From: Bacteroidota bacterium
Lineage (GTDB): Bacteria > Bacteroidota > Ignavibacteria > Kapaibacteriales > UBA2268
DNA length: 64,000 nucleotides
Direction of reading: 5' to 3'
Assembly (NCBI GenBank): GCA_004322215.1
Contig: SCSM01000020.1
Span: 1 to 64,000, forward strand
This document shows positions 45,204 to 55,483 of this stretch, piece by piece. The first letter of the stretch is position 1, and each line of letters begins with the position of its first letter. The position numbers and the translations under genes are program-made. The notes beneath the pieces were generated by a model. That model ran no database searches, had not been told where the DNA came from, and saw only the letters and a program-made list of their open reading frames with translations.

Positions 45204-46733
45204 ATGGTTAAATACAAAAATATATCTATTTTATTTCTGATTATTTTCTGCATAGGGTATGGATATTCGCAGAGGATTGTCAAGTATGCCGAGAATCTCG
45301 GACCCGGAGTAAACAGCGAATGTGATGAACTTATGCCTGTCCTATCTCCGGATGGAAATTCCATATTTTTCTGCAGGGGGGAATGTAAAGGGAATATCGG
45401 AGGTCAGGATATATGGATGTCACAAAGAGATTCTAACGGTGCCTGGATTGACGCATGGAATCTCGGTCCTCAGCTTAATAATAAATTTAACAACTTCGTT
45501 GCCTCGATTACACCTGACGGGCAGAAACTCTTACTTGGAAATGTTTATGCGGCAGATACACTGATTGACAGAGGTATATCAATCAGCACAAAACTTGCAA
45601 CAGGCGGCTGGAGTATACCTCAGAAAGTTAATATACAGGATTATTACAATCTAAATCAACAGTCAAGCTTTTTCCTAACTAATGATGGGAAAACACTACT
45701 GATGACAATTGAAAGAGATGATTCCTACGGGCAAAAAGATATATATGTCAGCTTCCAGATGAAAAACGGCGATTGGTCAGTTCCTATGAATATTGGTCCG
45801 GTAGTTAATACATTCGGCGATGAGTTCTCCCCATTTCTTGCTTCTGACGGAACCAGTTTATACTTTTCTTCAAACGGACTTGGCGGATACGGTGATGCAG
45901 ATATATTTGTCACTCACAGATTGGACAGCACATGGCTGAAATGGTCTAAACCGGAAAATGTGGGTCCAGACATTAATACACCGGGATGGGACGCTTATTA
46001 TAAAATTTCTCCTTCAGGTGATTATGCTTATTATGTTTCGACTAATAATACCTTCGGGCAGGGTGATATTTACAAAATTAAAATGGCTGATCCTGTTCGT
46101 GAAGTGCCCGAAGTTCTCGTCAAAGGACTTGTTATTAATTACAAGACTCGTCTGCCTCTTGGGGCTACGATTGTTTTTCGCAATGCTGAAAATAACAATG
46201 TTTTTGGTACATCCCGTTCATATCCTAACACAGGTGATTACCAAATAGTTCTCGAAGCCGGCATTAAGTATAGTTACAGAGTTGAACTCGAAGGATATAT
46301 CAGCGCTTATGGAATTATTGATTTATCATCGGTAAATGAATTCCAGGAAATTGAAAATGATATTGAGTTAATTCCTGTAGGTGATTCTTTGAGATGTATC
46401 CGAAATATATTTTTTGAAACTGCAAAGCACGATTTATCGGATGATGCAAAATTTGAGTTGAACAGCGTAGCAGACTTAATGCTAAGTCATCCTGATTTTG
46501 CACTTGTCATTACCGGGCATTGCGACAGCACAGGAACGGAAGCATTCAACCGCATTCTCGGCTTTAAGCGTGCAGAAGAAGCAACCCAATATCTCGTTGA
46601 AAAAGGAATAGAGCAGACAAAAATAGCATACCGCGGCTTAAGCTGGTCAAGCCCTGTGGCAAGCAATAAAACCACATTCGGAAAGCAACTGAACCGCCGC
46701 GTCGAGTTCGTTGTGTTCAAGAGTGAAAAGTGA
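45204..46733 (+). CDS. OmpA-family outer-membrane protein with PD40 beta-propeller
   Basis: The 509-residue product has a signal peptide (about 1-22), a run of WD40-like PD40 repeats at about 35-300 (repeated LSPDGNSIFF, ASDGTSLYFSSNG, ISPSGDYAYYVS), a small carboxypeptidase-regulatory-like beta domain (about 305-385, with VLKG-type VLVKGLVI), and a C-terminal OmpA domain (about 395-509: FETAKHDLSD, ITGHCDSTGTEAFN, LNRRVEFVVF) that binds peptidoglycan. This order is common in Bacteroidota, including the T9SS protein PorE. It may anchor envelope complexes to the wall. It lies 65 bp after speB. Confidence 0.88.
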   Translation: MVKYKNISILFLIIFCIGYGYSQRIVKYAENLGPGVNSECDELMPVLSPDGNSIFFCRGECKGNIGGQDIWMSQRDSNGAWIDAWNLGPQLNNKFNNFVASITPDGQKLLLGNVYAADTLIDRGISISTKLATGGWSIPQKVNIQDYYNLNQQSSFFLTNDGKTLLMTIERDDSYGQKDIYVSFQMKNGDWSVPMNIGPVVNTFGDEFSPFLASDGTSLYFSSNGLGGYGDADIFVTHRLDSTWLKWSKPENVGPDINTPGWDAYYKISPSGDYAYYVSTNNTFGQGDIYKIKMADPVREVPEVLVKGLVINYKTRLPLGATIVFRNAENNNVFGTSRSYPNTGDYQIVLEAGIKYSYRVELEGYISAYGIIDLSSVNEFQEIENDIELIPVGDSLRCIRNIFFETAKHDLSDDAKFELNSVADLMLSHPDFALVITGHCDSTGTEAFNRILGFKRAEEATQYLVEKGIEQTKIAYRGLSWSSPVASNKTTFGKQLNRRVEFVVFKSEK

Positions 46734-46852
46734 TAAAATATTTAATAAATAAACCATTTGTTTCTCTCTATCTTGTGGTGTGAATAATTATTCAATATTT
46801 TTACTCATCTCGCAACTATTTATTAATTTTACCGTAACTCTAAACTACGAAA

Positions 46853-46880
46853 AATGAATAATGAATATTGAATAATAAAT
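46853..46880 (+). repeat. Heptad-period repeat array, four units
   Basis: AATGAAT occurs twice in tandem, then ATTGAAT and AATAAAT, all in phase, 30 bp before the next gene. Confidence 0.7.
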
Positions 46881-46910
46881 TGATTTTTTTTATTTAAATA
46901 AAGGCGTTCT

Positions 46911-49900
46911 ATGAAGAAAGCATCACTTATTGTATTATTTATAATACTACCTTTTTGCTTAAACACTTTTGCAAAAGATAAACCAAAAGAAAAAGATACA
47001 ACAGACCTGATGGCATCATCTGTATTCAGCGGACTGAAGCTGCGGCTTGTAGGACCGGGCTTGACGTCAGGCAGAATAGTTGACATAGCTGTCAATCCGA
47101 AAAACCACAGTGAATACTACCTCGCTGTTGCCTGCGGCGGTGTATGGAAAACCACAAATGCAGGACAGACATTCTCCCCTGTTTTCGATGGGCAGGTATC
47201 ATTCTCTATTGGATGCGTTACCATTGACCCGAATAATCCTTACGTCGTATGGGTAGGCACAGGCGAAAACAACAGTCAGAGAAGCGTTTCCTATGGCGAT
47301 GGTGTTTACAAATCCATTGACGGAGGAAAAAGCTGGACAAATATGGGATTGAAAAAATCCGAGCATATAGGGAAAATTCTCGTTGACCCGCGAAATTCAA
47401 ATGTCGTATATGTTGCCGCACAGGGACCACTCTGGGGACCCGGAGGCGACAGGGGCTTATATAAAACCACAGACGGAGGAAAGAACTGGGAAAAAATTCT
47501 GAATATAAGCGATAACACCGGTGTATCAGATATTGTGTTTGACCCTCGTTGTCCCGATGTGATTTATGCTTCATCATACCAGAGAAGAAGGCATGTTTGG
47601 ACATTGATTGACGGCGGTTCCGAAGGAGCAATTTACAAATCAGTTGATGCCGGTAAAACATTTGACAAGCTGACAAACGGTTTGCCGGGTGGGTATGTAG
47701 GCAGAATAGGGCTTGCTGTCTCTCCTGTTAATCCTGATATTGTCTATGCCCTTATTGAAACAGCAGATGAAAAAGGTGGATTTTACCGTTCCACAGACAG
47801 AGGTGCTTCATGGGAAAAACGCAAAACATATTCAACTCCCGGTGCTCAATATTACCAGGAGATTGTATGTGACCCGAAGAATGCCGATAAAGTATATTCA
47901 TTAGAAACAATTTTCCAGGTCTCAGAGGATGGATGCAAAACATTCAGACCTGTTGGTAACAAACACAAGCACGTTGATGACCATGCTGTTTGGATTGACC
48001 CTGACGACACAAAACATCTGATTGTAGGGTGTGACGGGGGTTTATATGAAACATTCGATATGGATAATTGGCGCCACGTTGATAATCTTCCTGTAACACA
48101 ATTTTATCGAATAACTGCTGATAATTCAGAGCCGTTTTATTATGTTTATGGCGGTACACAGGACAATTCCACATGGGGTGGACCTTCCAGAACAACTAAT
48201 TCAGGCGGGATTACAAATGATGAATGGTTCCTCGTTGTCGGTGGGGATGGATATAAATCAATGGTTGACCCTATAGACCCGAATATAGTCTATGGTGAGT
48301 TTCAATATGGGGGACTTGTACGTTTCGATAGAAAAAGCGGTGAAGGAATGTTCATTCAACCACAACCGGATAAAGGCGAAGCACATCGCTGGAATTGGGA
48401 CACTCCACTTCTGATTAGTCCTCATTCAAATATAAGATTGTATTTCGCTGCCAATAAACTCTTCAGAAGTGACGACAGGGGAAATACCTGGACTGCCATT
48501 AGCCCCGACTTGACAAGACAAATTGACAGGAATCAGTTAAAGGTTATGGATAAGGTTTGGGATGCTGAAGCAGTAGCTAAAAATGTTTCAACCTCATTAT
48601 ATGGTAACATAGTTGCCTTGACTGAATCACCTGTTAAGGAAAACCTTATTTATATAGGGACAGATGATGGATTGATTCAGGTAACCGAGGATGCCGGAAA
48701 AAACTGGAGAAAGATTGATAAATTCGAAGGTGTTCCCGAAACAACTTATGTATCAGAAGTATTCGCATCACAACATAATGAAAATGTAGTTTATGCTGCT
48801 TTTGACAATCATAAAAACAACGACTTTCTTCCTTACGTTTTGAAAAGCACGGACAAGGGACAAACCTGGACATCAATTGCAGGTAATCTTCCTAAGAATG
48901 GTGCAGTATATACAATACAGGAAGATTATATTAATCCTGATTTACTTTTTGTCGGAACCGAATTCGGTTTGTTTTTCACAATTGACGGCGGAAAGAAATG
49001 GATACAACTGAAAAGTGGAATGCCTCCTATTGCAGTGAGAGACCTTGAACTTCAAAAGAGGGAAAATGATTTGATTGTCGGTACTTTCGGAAGAGGAATT
49101 TACATACTTGATGATTATACTCCTTTGAGAACTTTGAAACAGGAACAACTTGAAAAAGAAGCATTCATATTCCCTGTGAAAGATGCTTTGATGTATGTTC
49201 TTGATGATTCAAAAGCGAAGCATGACCTTGGTGAAACTTTTTACCGTGCCGATAATCCTCCATTCGGAGCAGTATTTACTTATTATCTTAAAGATTCTTA
49301 TAAAACAAAAAAGGACCTTCGTAAAGAAGAAGAAAAGGAAGCTGAGAAGAATAAAACATCAATAAAATATCCTACACTCGAACAATTGACACAAGAAGAT
49401 TTAGAAGAAGCACCTTACCTGATTTTCACAATAACTGATGAAAGCGGGTATATTGTTAGAAAATTGAAAACTTCTGCATCAAAAGGGATAAATAGAATTT
49501 CTTGGGATTTGACCTATCCCTCTCCATATCCTGCAGATGAAAAAACAGACCCGAATAAACAAAATGGTATGCCTGTTCTGCCGGGGAAATACAAAGTCTA
49601 TGTTTCAAAAAGTATTAATGGTGAAATCACTCAATTGACAGAACCAATTGAATTCAATTGCAAAGTTTTGAAGAATGCAACTCTTCCTGCAAAGGATAGA
49701 AAAGAACTCGTTGAATTCCAAAAGAAAGTCGCAAACTCACAAAAAGTTATTTATGCTATTACCAATATTTTAAGCGAAACTAAGAAGGAAGTTAAACTTG
49801 TTAAGACTACTCTAATGGCTTCCGAAGGAACTCCCAAAGAACTCTTGGAAAAGACAAGAAAAATCGAGCTTGAATTGAATGATATTAATACCTCATTGTA

Positions 49901-50171
49901 CGGGAACTCATCAATTTCAAACAGGAACGAGAATCAGCCGCCTTCAATACTCGACAGGTGCAATTATATCGTTTGGGGTGTTTGGGCAACTTCGTCAGAT
50001 GCTACACAAACTCAAAAAGAAGCATACAAAATTGTAGTTGATGAATTCACGCCGGTTTATAATAATTTGAAAAGAATTGTTGAAACTGAACTGAAAGGAA
50101 TTGAAAAGGAGATGGACCGTCTTGGTGCCCCGTGGACACCAAATAGGTTTCCTGAGTGGAAGGGAGAATAA
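46911..50171 (+). CDS. Exported BNR/sortilin-like beta-propeller protein
   Basis: The 1,086-residue product has a signal peptide (about 1-22) and many Asp-box/BNR repeats (YKTTDGGKNWEKI, YKSIDGGKSWTNM, YRSTDRGASWEKR, LKSTDKGQTWTSI) spread over about residues 30-720, the pattern of VPS10/sortilin-like ten-bladed propellers. A charged linker near 780-830 is followed by an Ig-like FlgD-type domain (about 840-930) and a helical tail. Such proteins are often annotated as glycosyl hydrolases, but no catalytic site is evident here. No T9SS tail is seen, so it may stay in the periplasm. A terminator follows. Confidence 0.85.
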   Translation: MKKASLIVLFIILPFCLNTFAKDKPKEKDTTDLMASSVFSGLKLRLVGPGLTSGRIVDIAVNPKNHSEYYLAVACGGVWKTTNAGQTFSPVFDGQVSFSIGCVTIDPNNPYVVWVGTGENNSQRSVSYGDGVYKSIDGGKSWTNMGLKKSEHIGKILVDPRNSNVVYVAAQGPLWGPGGDRGLYKTTDGGKNWEKILNISDNTGVSDIVFDPRCPDVIYASSYQRRRHVWTLIDGGSEGAIYKSVDAGKTFDKLTNGLPGGYVGRIGLAVSPVNPDIVYALIETADEKGGFYRSTDRGASWEKRKTYSTPGAQYYQEIVCDPKNADKVYSLETIFQVSEDGCKTFRPVGNKHKHVDDHAVWIDPDDTKHLIVGCDGGLYETFDMDNWRHVDNLPVTQFYRITADNSEPFYYVYGGTQDNSTWGGPSRTTNSGGITNDEWFLVVGGDGYKSMVDPIDPNIVYGEFQYGGLVRFDRKSGEGMFIQPQPDKGEAHRWNWDTPLLISPHSNIRLYFAANKLFRSDDRGNTWTAISPDLTRQIDRNQLKVMDKVWDAEAVAKNVSTSLYGNIVALTESPVKENLIYIGTDDGLIQVTEDAGKNWRKIDKFEGVPETTYVSEVFASQHNENVVYAAFDNHKNNDFLPYVLKSTDKGQTWTSIAGNLPKNGAVYTIQEDYINPDLLFVGTEFGLFFTIDGGKKWIQLKSGMPPIAVRDLELQKRENDLIVGTFGRGIYILDDYTPLRTLKQEQLEKEAFIFPVKDALMYVLDDSKAKHDLGETFYRADNPPFGAVFTYYLKDSYKTKKDLRKEEEKEAEKNKTSIKYPTLEQLTQEDLEEAPYLIFTITDESGYIVRKLKTSASKGINRISWDLTYPSPYPADEKTDPNKQNGMPVLPGKYKVYVSKSINGEITQLTEPIEFNCKVLKNATLPAKDRKELVEFQKKVANSQKVIYAITNILSETKKEVKLVKTTLMASEGTPKELLEKTRKIELELNDINTSLYGNSSISNRNENQPPSILDRCNYIVWGVWATSSDATQTQKEAYKIVVDEFTPVYNNLKRIVETELKGIEKEMDRLGAPWTPNRFPEWKGE

Positions 50172-50199
50172 AATTATAAATTTTAAATGTTGAATTGTG
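50172..50199 (+). repeat. Heptad-period repeat array, four units
   Basis: AATTATA, AATTTTA, AATGTTG and AATTGTG follow directly after the stop of the propeller gene. It closely matches the array before mutS and is followed by the same GTTAAA. Confidence 0.8.
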
Positions 50200-50202
50200 G
50201 TT

Positions 50203-50236
50203 AAAATCCCTCGGGTTGTTAGTCCTGAGGGATTTT
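50203..50236. terminator. Bidirectional rho-independent terminator
   Basis: A 13-bp stem (AAAATCCCTC arm, one G-U pair) with an 8-nt loop lies between two convergent genes. The stem ends in four A-T pairs on both sides, so each strand shows a U-tract, and it can serve both genes. Confidence 0.88.
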
Positions 50237-50262
50237 AAAAAAAATAAGGGTACAGTAAATTT

Positions 50263-51024
50263 CTAATAATCCAAAATTCTGCCATGTAGATTTAAACCAA
50301 TACTGTATCCCTTTATTAAATAATTTGGAAGTCCATCAACTTTTATTTTACCAACTTCCCATTTTGAATATACTTGGCTATTGTACATAAAATTGATACT
50401 TATTGAAAATACACTTAAATGATTCATACCACCAGATTCAAAAAAATTTTGTTTGAAATCATATCCTGCATAACAACCAATAATATAACCAATACTTCCT
50501 CCCTCAAACTTTTCAACATTTGCTAAACTAGAAAACATATCATGAATATCTAAATTTCCTTTGTCTGTTCTTTTTATTGTAAAATCTGATGATGAAAATC
50601 CGAATCCTATATAAGGATTTAAAAATAATCCTGATTTGACATTAAATAAGTAACCAATGGATAAAGAAAATATACTCTTGGAAAGCGAATGACTATAATT
50701 ATTTTCATCAGTAACATCTTTTGAAAAATAATAATCATACAAAATGCTCATGCTTATGTTATTATTATAGGTACCCAACTTTATACTTAAGCCATAATCA
50801 ATTTTTGGTAAATTTGATAAAAAATTTAAACTATGTAATAGCTCATCATAATCTTTATTTTCATTTTTAAGCAAGTTTAATCCTACACTGATATCAATTC
50901 CTTTAACATTCCAAAGAAAGCCCGAATTGTTATTTGAAGTGCTATCAATAATTTCAGCAGATAATCTTATCGGTTGAAAAATTAGAATGAAAAAAAATAA
51001 TGAAAATGAAATATTCTTTATCAT
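50263..51024 (-). CDS. Predicted outer-membrane beta-barrel protein
   Basis: I do not recognise the family of this 253-residue protein. It has a signal peptide (about 1-23, ending LSAE), and the rest alternates hydrophobic and polar residues in short strands (SMSILYDYYFS, FSLSIGYLFNV, LNPYIGFGFSSS, SIGYIIGCYAGYDF, VFSISINFMYN) and ends in a Tyr, the usual sign of an outer-membrane barrel. It starts 25 nt after the stop of the large T9SS glycoside-hydrolase-like gene, so the two are probably co-transcribed. It could be a small porin-like barrel or a surface partner of that enzyme; neither is shown by sequence. Confidence 0.7.
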   Translation of the reverse strand: MIKNISFSLFFFILIFQPIRLSAEIIDSTSNNNSGFLWNVKGIDISVGLNLLKNENKDYDELLHSLNFLSNLPKIDYGLSIKLGTYNNNISMSILYDYYFSKDVTDENNYSHSLSKSIFSLSIGYLFNVKSGLFLNPYIGFGFSSSDFTIKRTDKGNLDIHDMFSSLANVEKFEGGSIGYIIGCYAGYDFKQNFFESGGMNHLSVFSISINFMYNSQVYSKWEVGKIKVDGLPNYLIKGYSIGLNLHGRILDY

Positions 51025-51049
51025 AATTTATCTCCTAATTTAGAGAAAT

Positions 51050-53929
51050 TTATTTACTAACTACGAACAATATTGATTTATTTATATGTTCAGATTTAAA
51101 TTTGGCAAAATAAATACCTGATACCAAATTTGAAATATTAATTTCAAAAATTACTTCATTTCCATCAAAATATATCAAAGTTGTTTCTAAATCTAAAATC
51201 TCACCAAGTTCATTATGGATTTTAATTTCAGCCTTGTCTGAAATTTGATTAGAATTAATTCTAATATAGCATTTATCAACGGATGGATTTGGAAATATCT
51301 CAAAATGATTTGGAAACTTGACTTCTTTAACAGCCACTGTTGAATCATAATCACCCAAAGATAATTGGTCATACCAAACTTGTCCTGTGTGATTGCGAAA
51401 CAAAGCATAAAGGGTGAGATCTTTTATCGGTTTTGTCGGGTTAATAATTTTATCCGAGTATTCCCAATCGTGTGTGCCGGTACTGAATTGGGCACATTGT
51501 CCATAAAGTGGAGTTCCGTCCTGATAGCGAATATCAATATATAAGGAATAATTATTGTCTTTGTTTCCAGAAACATTTTCGGCTTTTGACCAACCAGACA
51601 GTAAAAGTGGTTTCGGTTCGGTTTGGTCAAGTATTAATCTCATATTAACTCCACCCGACCAGCTCAAACTATCATTTTTTACACTAACTGAACGTTTCCC
51701 TGATTTTGCATTTGCTCCAGTCGTGTCATAGATAAATCCTCTAACATAAGAATTCCACATATCGGGAATGCCATCTTCTCCTGCATCAATTTCAAAACTG
51801 TAATTCTGAATAATATTTGTACCCGGAATATTAATTTTACCATAGCCGACAGTCAACAAACCGGTTGTTGAATATGCAACAATAGGTAATGAAATGATTC
51901 CGGAAGCAACATTTGGAGGCATTATAAAACTGCCTTGATATTCACTCAATTCTGCTGAAGCCGGTGTACCATCGTTAGCAAGTAGTAATTCTGTCGGTCC
52001 TCCTAATGAGCCAAGCTCTGCAGTTACATACAAAGGTAAATCTGAATTTGAACGGAACATTTTGCTTGATGAATCTGAAACTAAAGCTTTAATCGTAACC
52101 TTTGTGGTCTCATCAGAATTGTTATATAAAGCATCAACAATGATAGTGTCAATATAAGGAGAAACAAGTGTATTACCTTCAAAATTACTATTCAGATAAA
52201 TTCTTGCTTGCTTAGGATAAATAGTATCACTTGCTTTATATTGATAAATCCTAGCTCCGTCAACTGTGAGTTTATTATCAATATACAAACTGTTCTTACC
52301 TGCACCATATTGCTGAACTATATATTTTGTTGAATTCGGATTGACAACCACTACCCCATTTTCAAATCGCCGGATATAATATTCTGTATTAGTCGGTTCA
52401 TAAATTTGCTTCAAAACGTCAACATCTAAGCTCGCACTCTCTAAAGATTTTCCCAATGGAATATCAAATTCCGGGTAATGAGCAAATTCCTGGTAATTGT
52501 TTGCGTTTGCGAACAAGCCAAGCGAATCTGCAACGAGCATATATGATGCATAAGAATATAACCTTGCTTCCGGGTCACTGTTGCTAATTCCTCCAAGACA
52601 AAGCCACAACTTTTTATACTTATGCTGGCATTTCAATCCAACATCGCATAATTCTTTCCAGTATGGTAAAGTCATAATACCTGACCAATGAGTACTTCCA
52701 TAACCTTCTGTCATTCCCCCGTCAGCGTGAAGTAGTAAACTATCTGCATCACCTGCATACAAACCGTTGAAGAATGCAGGACGTGGTGAAATAGCTGACT
52801 TGATTGTATCAAGAAAATCGCAAATATCTTTTTTCCATACATCATCACGATAAGCATAAATAGCCGGGCAATCCACAGCCCATGAACTTACCTTATACCA
52901 AGTGTCATCCTCAAAAAGACCATTATATCCGTATTCATCAAATGTATTGAGTATAGTACCGATATATCCCCTTCTCCATGTGCTGTTCCCGACATTGCAT
53001 ACATAAAAATTGTAATAATCATTTTTCAATCTATTGTTTATATTTGTTGTATAAGCCCCTATTGAAGGAGATTGACTTTTTAATCCACCCTTATAAGCAT
53101 AAATAATAAATTCATACCCTCCTGCTGACGTATTATTATAACCAAGACTATTATCATAAATCCAACGGTTGCTCGATTTCAATAATTTAATTCTTTCACT
53201 TGCATCATAAACATTATTTCTGTTTAAGTCAATAGAAATTACAACAGAATCAGGTTCAATATTGCCAATATTTTCACATTCAATGTGTATTCGGACTGTA
53301 TCGGTAGTTCTTGAGTCGTTGATAATTATCGATGGGACATTAGCTCCCACCTCTGCTACCTGAATCAAAACCGGAAAGCCATAATTCAATTCAGAATAAT
53401 CATTTAATACTGACTTCACTTTAATCCATAATGCTGATTGTGGAAGTTCAGAATTGTAATTTGTGGAATTAATAATTGTATCAATCATTGAATAAGAAAC
53501 CAATGAGTCAGAAGAATAATACAATCTGTATCCGATAATATCGGGACTTCTCCTGTCAGCCAGCCAGATAAGATTATCAGTTGTCATTTTCGAATAAGTT
53601 AATCCAGACGGCTCGCAGGAATGAAGAAATGCAAATTCATCCTTATTGACTTCAGTATATTCAGGAAACGATGGATAAATGGCTACAACATCCTTATAAA
53701 GTAAAATCGGTAATGCAGGATTGAATTTGTGAATCTGGCTAATATCAGTTTTGCTTCCTTCATCAACCATCACAAATCTCTTTGATGCAAACGATGCGAG
53801 AAACGGGTTTCCTCCGATAGCACCATAATTTACAATATAAGATTTTGTTCCCCGGCTGTTGTATTCTATTGGCTGGGAAAAAGAAATACAATTTAGTACA
53901 ATTAAAAAAAGAATGACAATTATTTTCAT
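51050..53929 (-). CDS. Large secreted glycoside-hydrolase-like protein with T9SS sorting domain
   Basis: The 959-residue product has a signal peptide (about 1-18) and a central region that resembles the hypothetical glycosyl hydrolase family GHL15: GYNGLFEDDTWYKVSSWAVD, RPAFFNGLYAGDAD, and LLHADGGMTEGYGS, where the Asp and Glu residues could be catalytic. A fibronectin-like piece lies near residues 110-190. Near 720-860 there is a jelly-roll segment like CBM4/9 modules, and the last 80 residues form a T9SS tail (FEIFPNPSVDKCYIRI onward). It should be sent to the cell surface by SprA. The substrate is unknown. A barrel-like protein follows on the same message. Confidence 0.8.
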   Translation of the reverse strand: MKIIVILFLIVLNCISFSQPIEYNSRGTKSYIVNYGAIGGNPFLASFASKRFVMVDEGSKTDISQIHKFNPALPILLYKDVVAIYPSFPEYTEVNKDEFAFLHSCEPSGLTYSKMTTDNLIWLADRRSPDIIGYRLYYSSDSLVSYSMIDTIINSTNYNSELPQSALWIKVKSVLNDYSELNYGFPVLIQVAEVGANVPSIIINDSRTTDTVRIHIECENIGNIEPDSVVISIDLNRNNVYDASERIKLLKSSNRWIYDNSLGYNNTSAGGYEFIIYAYKGGLKSQSPSIGAYTTNINNRLKNDYYNFYVCNVGNSTWRRGYIGTILNTFDEYGYNGLFEDDTWYKVSSWAVDCPAIYAYRDDVWKKDICDFLDTIKSAISPRPAFFNGLYAGDADSLLLHADGGMTEGYGSTHWSGIMTLPYWKELCDVGLKCQHKYKKLWLCLGGISNSDPEARLYSYASYMLVADSLGLFANANNYQEFAHYPEFDIPLGKSLESASLDVDVLKQIYEPTNTEYYIRRFENGVVVVNPNSTKYIVQQYGAGKNSLYIDNKLTVDGARIYQYKASDTIYPKQARIYLNSNFEGNTLVSPYIDTIIVDALYNNSDETTKVTIKALVSDSSSKMFRSNSDLPLYVTAELGSLGGPTELLLANDGTPASAELSEYQGSFIMPPNVASGIISLPIVAYSTTGLLTVGYGKINIPGTNIIQNYSFEIDAGEDGIPDMWNSYVRGFIYDTTGANAKSGKRSVSVKNDSLSWSGGVNMRLILDQTEPKPLLLSGWSKAENVSGNKDNNYSLYIDIRYQDGTPLYGQCAQFSTGTHDWEYSDKIINPTKPIKDLTLYALFRNHTGQVWYDQLSLGDYDSTVAVKEVKFPNHFEIFPNPSVDKCYIRINSNQISDKAEIKIHNELGEILDLETTLIYFDGNEVIFEINISNLVSGIYFAKFKSEHINKSILFVVSK

Positions 53930-54023
53930 AATATACTCACTCGATATTGATTATTTTAAATTTTAAAATATGAAAATTTTGGATTATATTTAAATTCATT
54001 ATTTATTAATCGGGAAGATTTAT

Positions 54024-55475
54024 TTGAAAATTCTCTTCATATATTCAACTGATAATATTGACCCAGCAGGTAAATTACTTAATCATCCGGGCAGAATGTA
54101 CTTCGGTTTATCCCATTTATCATCGCTACTTAAAAAATACGGGTATGAAACAAATCTTCTAGTATTAAGCAGGATGCTTGGGAAAAAAAATTTAAGCATG
54201 ACAAATAAATATATTAATAATTTCAATCCTGATATTATCGGATTCACATCAGTCGCATCAGAATATAATTTCATTGCAACGATTGCAGGTTATGTCAAAA
54301 ATCATTATCCCGAAAAATTCTTATTAATAGGTGGTGTACATGCAACCCTTAATCCCGAAGAAGTAATCAAAGATTCATTTGATGCCGTTTGTATCGGTGA
54401 AGGAGAGTATCCCTTACTCGAGTTTGTTCAGGAATATAATCAGAATAAAATTCCTGAAAAAATTAAAAACTTTTGGATTAAAAGAGAAAACGGAATCGAG
54501 ATTAATCCAACAAGAGAGTTTAATCCGGATATTGACCAATTTCCTCATCCCGATAGAGATATTTGGAATGATTGGATTGATGATAAACCTGAATCTCCTT
54601 ATACAATTTTACTCGGCAGAGGTTGTCCCTTTAAATGCACCTATTGTTCGAATCATGCACTAAAAAAAGTTGCACCAGGCAAGTATGTCAGAATGCGTTC
54701 ACCCGGGAATATTTTAAATGAAATTAAAGAAATTCAAAATAATAACACTGCAAAAAGAAAATTTTATTTTGAAATTGACACAATCGGAGTAGATATAAAA
54801 TGGACCCTGAATTTATGCAATGAGATTGAAAAATATAATCAAACAATTAATCCTCAAATAAGCTTTGGCACTAATTTAAGAATTACTCCAAATTTAAAAT
54901 TTGAATTAATACTGAATTCACTAAAAAATGCGAATTGTACATATATCAATATTGGACTGGAGAGCGGATGCGAAAGAATTAGAAGAGATATCCTGCAGCG
55001 TAATTATTCAAACAAACTAATTATAGATGCTGTGAATTATGCAAAAGAAATTGGAATGGATGTGTTTATATATAATATGGTAGGATTGCCGACTGAAACA
55101 ATTGAAGATTTCAACGAAACAATAGAAATCAATAAAATCTGCCAGCCGAAAATGACAAGGACATCAATATTTTATCCTTATAAAGGGACAGAAATCTACA
55201 AATATTGTATTGAAAATAATTTAATAGATAGAAAGAAAGTTAATTTAATTGAAAGAACAGATACTGTTTTGAAATCTGAAGCTTTTCCAAGAAAATTAAT
55301 TGTAAGAAACTTTATATGGTTTGATTATAATGTTTACAAAGATGACCGTTCAAAACTGCATTTATTAATTCAGGTATTAATAAAATATGTAATTGTCAAC
55401 CCTTATTTCAGTTATATTAATAAAATAATTTCTGTAAAGCTAATCAGAAGATTCTTGAGGAAATTCCTCTCTTAA
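54024..55475 (+). CDS. B12-binding-domain radical SAM protein
   Basis: The 483-residue product has an N-terminal cobalamin-binding-like domain (about 1-150: LLIGGVHATLNPEE, CIGEGEYPLLEFV) and a radical SAM core with the iron-sulphur motif C-x-x-x-C-x-x-C at Cys201, Cys205 and Cys208 in GRGCPFKCTYCSN, followed by INIGLESGCERIRRDIL and VGLPTETIEDFNET. Such enzymes do methylations or ring changes in lipid and natural-product pathways; the reaction here cannot be told. The start is TTG at 54024: no ATG lies in frame nearby and the product then begins KILFIYSTD, as is usual for the family. It is divergent from the T9SS enzyme and ends 8 nt from a tRNA gene on the other strand. Confidence 0.87.
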   Translation: MKILFIYSTDNIDPAGKLLNHPGRMYFGLSHLSSLLKKYGYETNLLVLSRMLGKKNLSMTNKYINNFNPDIIGFTSVASEYNFIATIAGYVKNHYPEKFLLIGGVHATLNPEEVIKDSFDAVCIGEGEYPLLEFVQEYNQNKIPEKIKNFWIKRENGIEINPTREFNPDIDQFPHPDRDIWNDWIDDKPESPYTILLGRGCPFKCTYCSNHALKKVAPGKYVRMRSPGNILNEIKEIQNNNTAKRKFYFEIDTIGVDIKWTLNLCNEIEKYNQTINPQISFGTNLRITPNLKFELILNSLKNANCTYINIGLESGCERIRRDILQRNYSNKLIIDAVNYAKEIGMDVFIYNMVGLPTETIEDFNETIEINKICQPKMTRTSIFYPYKGTEIYKYCIENNLIDRKKVNLIERTDTVLKSEAFPRKLIVRNFIWFDYNVYKDDRSKLHLLIQVLIKYVIVNPYFSYINKIISVKLIRRFLRKFLS

Positions 55476-55483
55476 TTTTGAAG

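Noticed and set aside
47218-47676. Minus-strand frame of 152 codons in the propeller gene
   Set aside because: Cys/His/Arg-rich shadow caused by the Asp-box repeat wording on the other strand.
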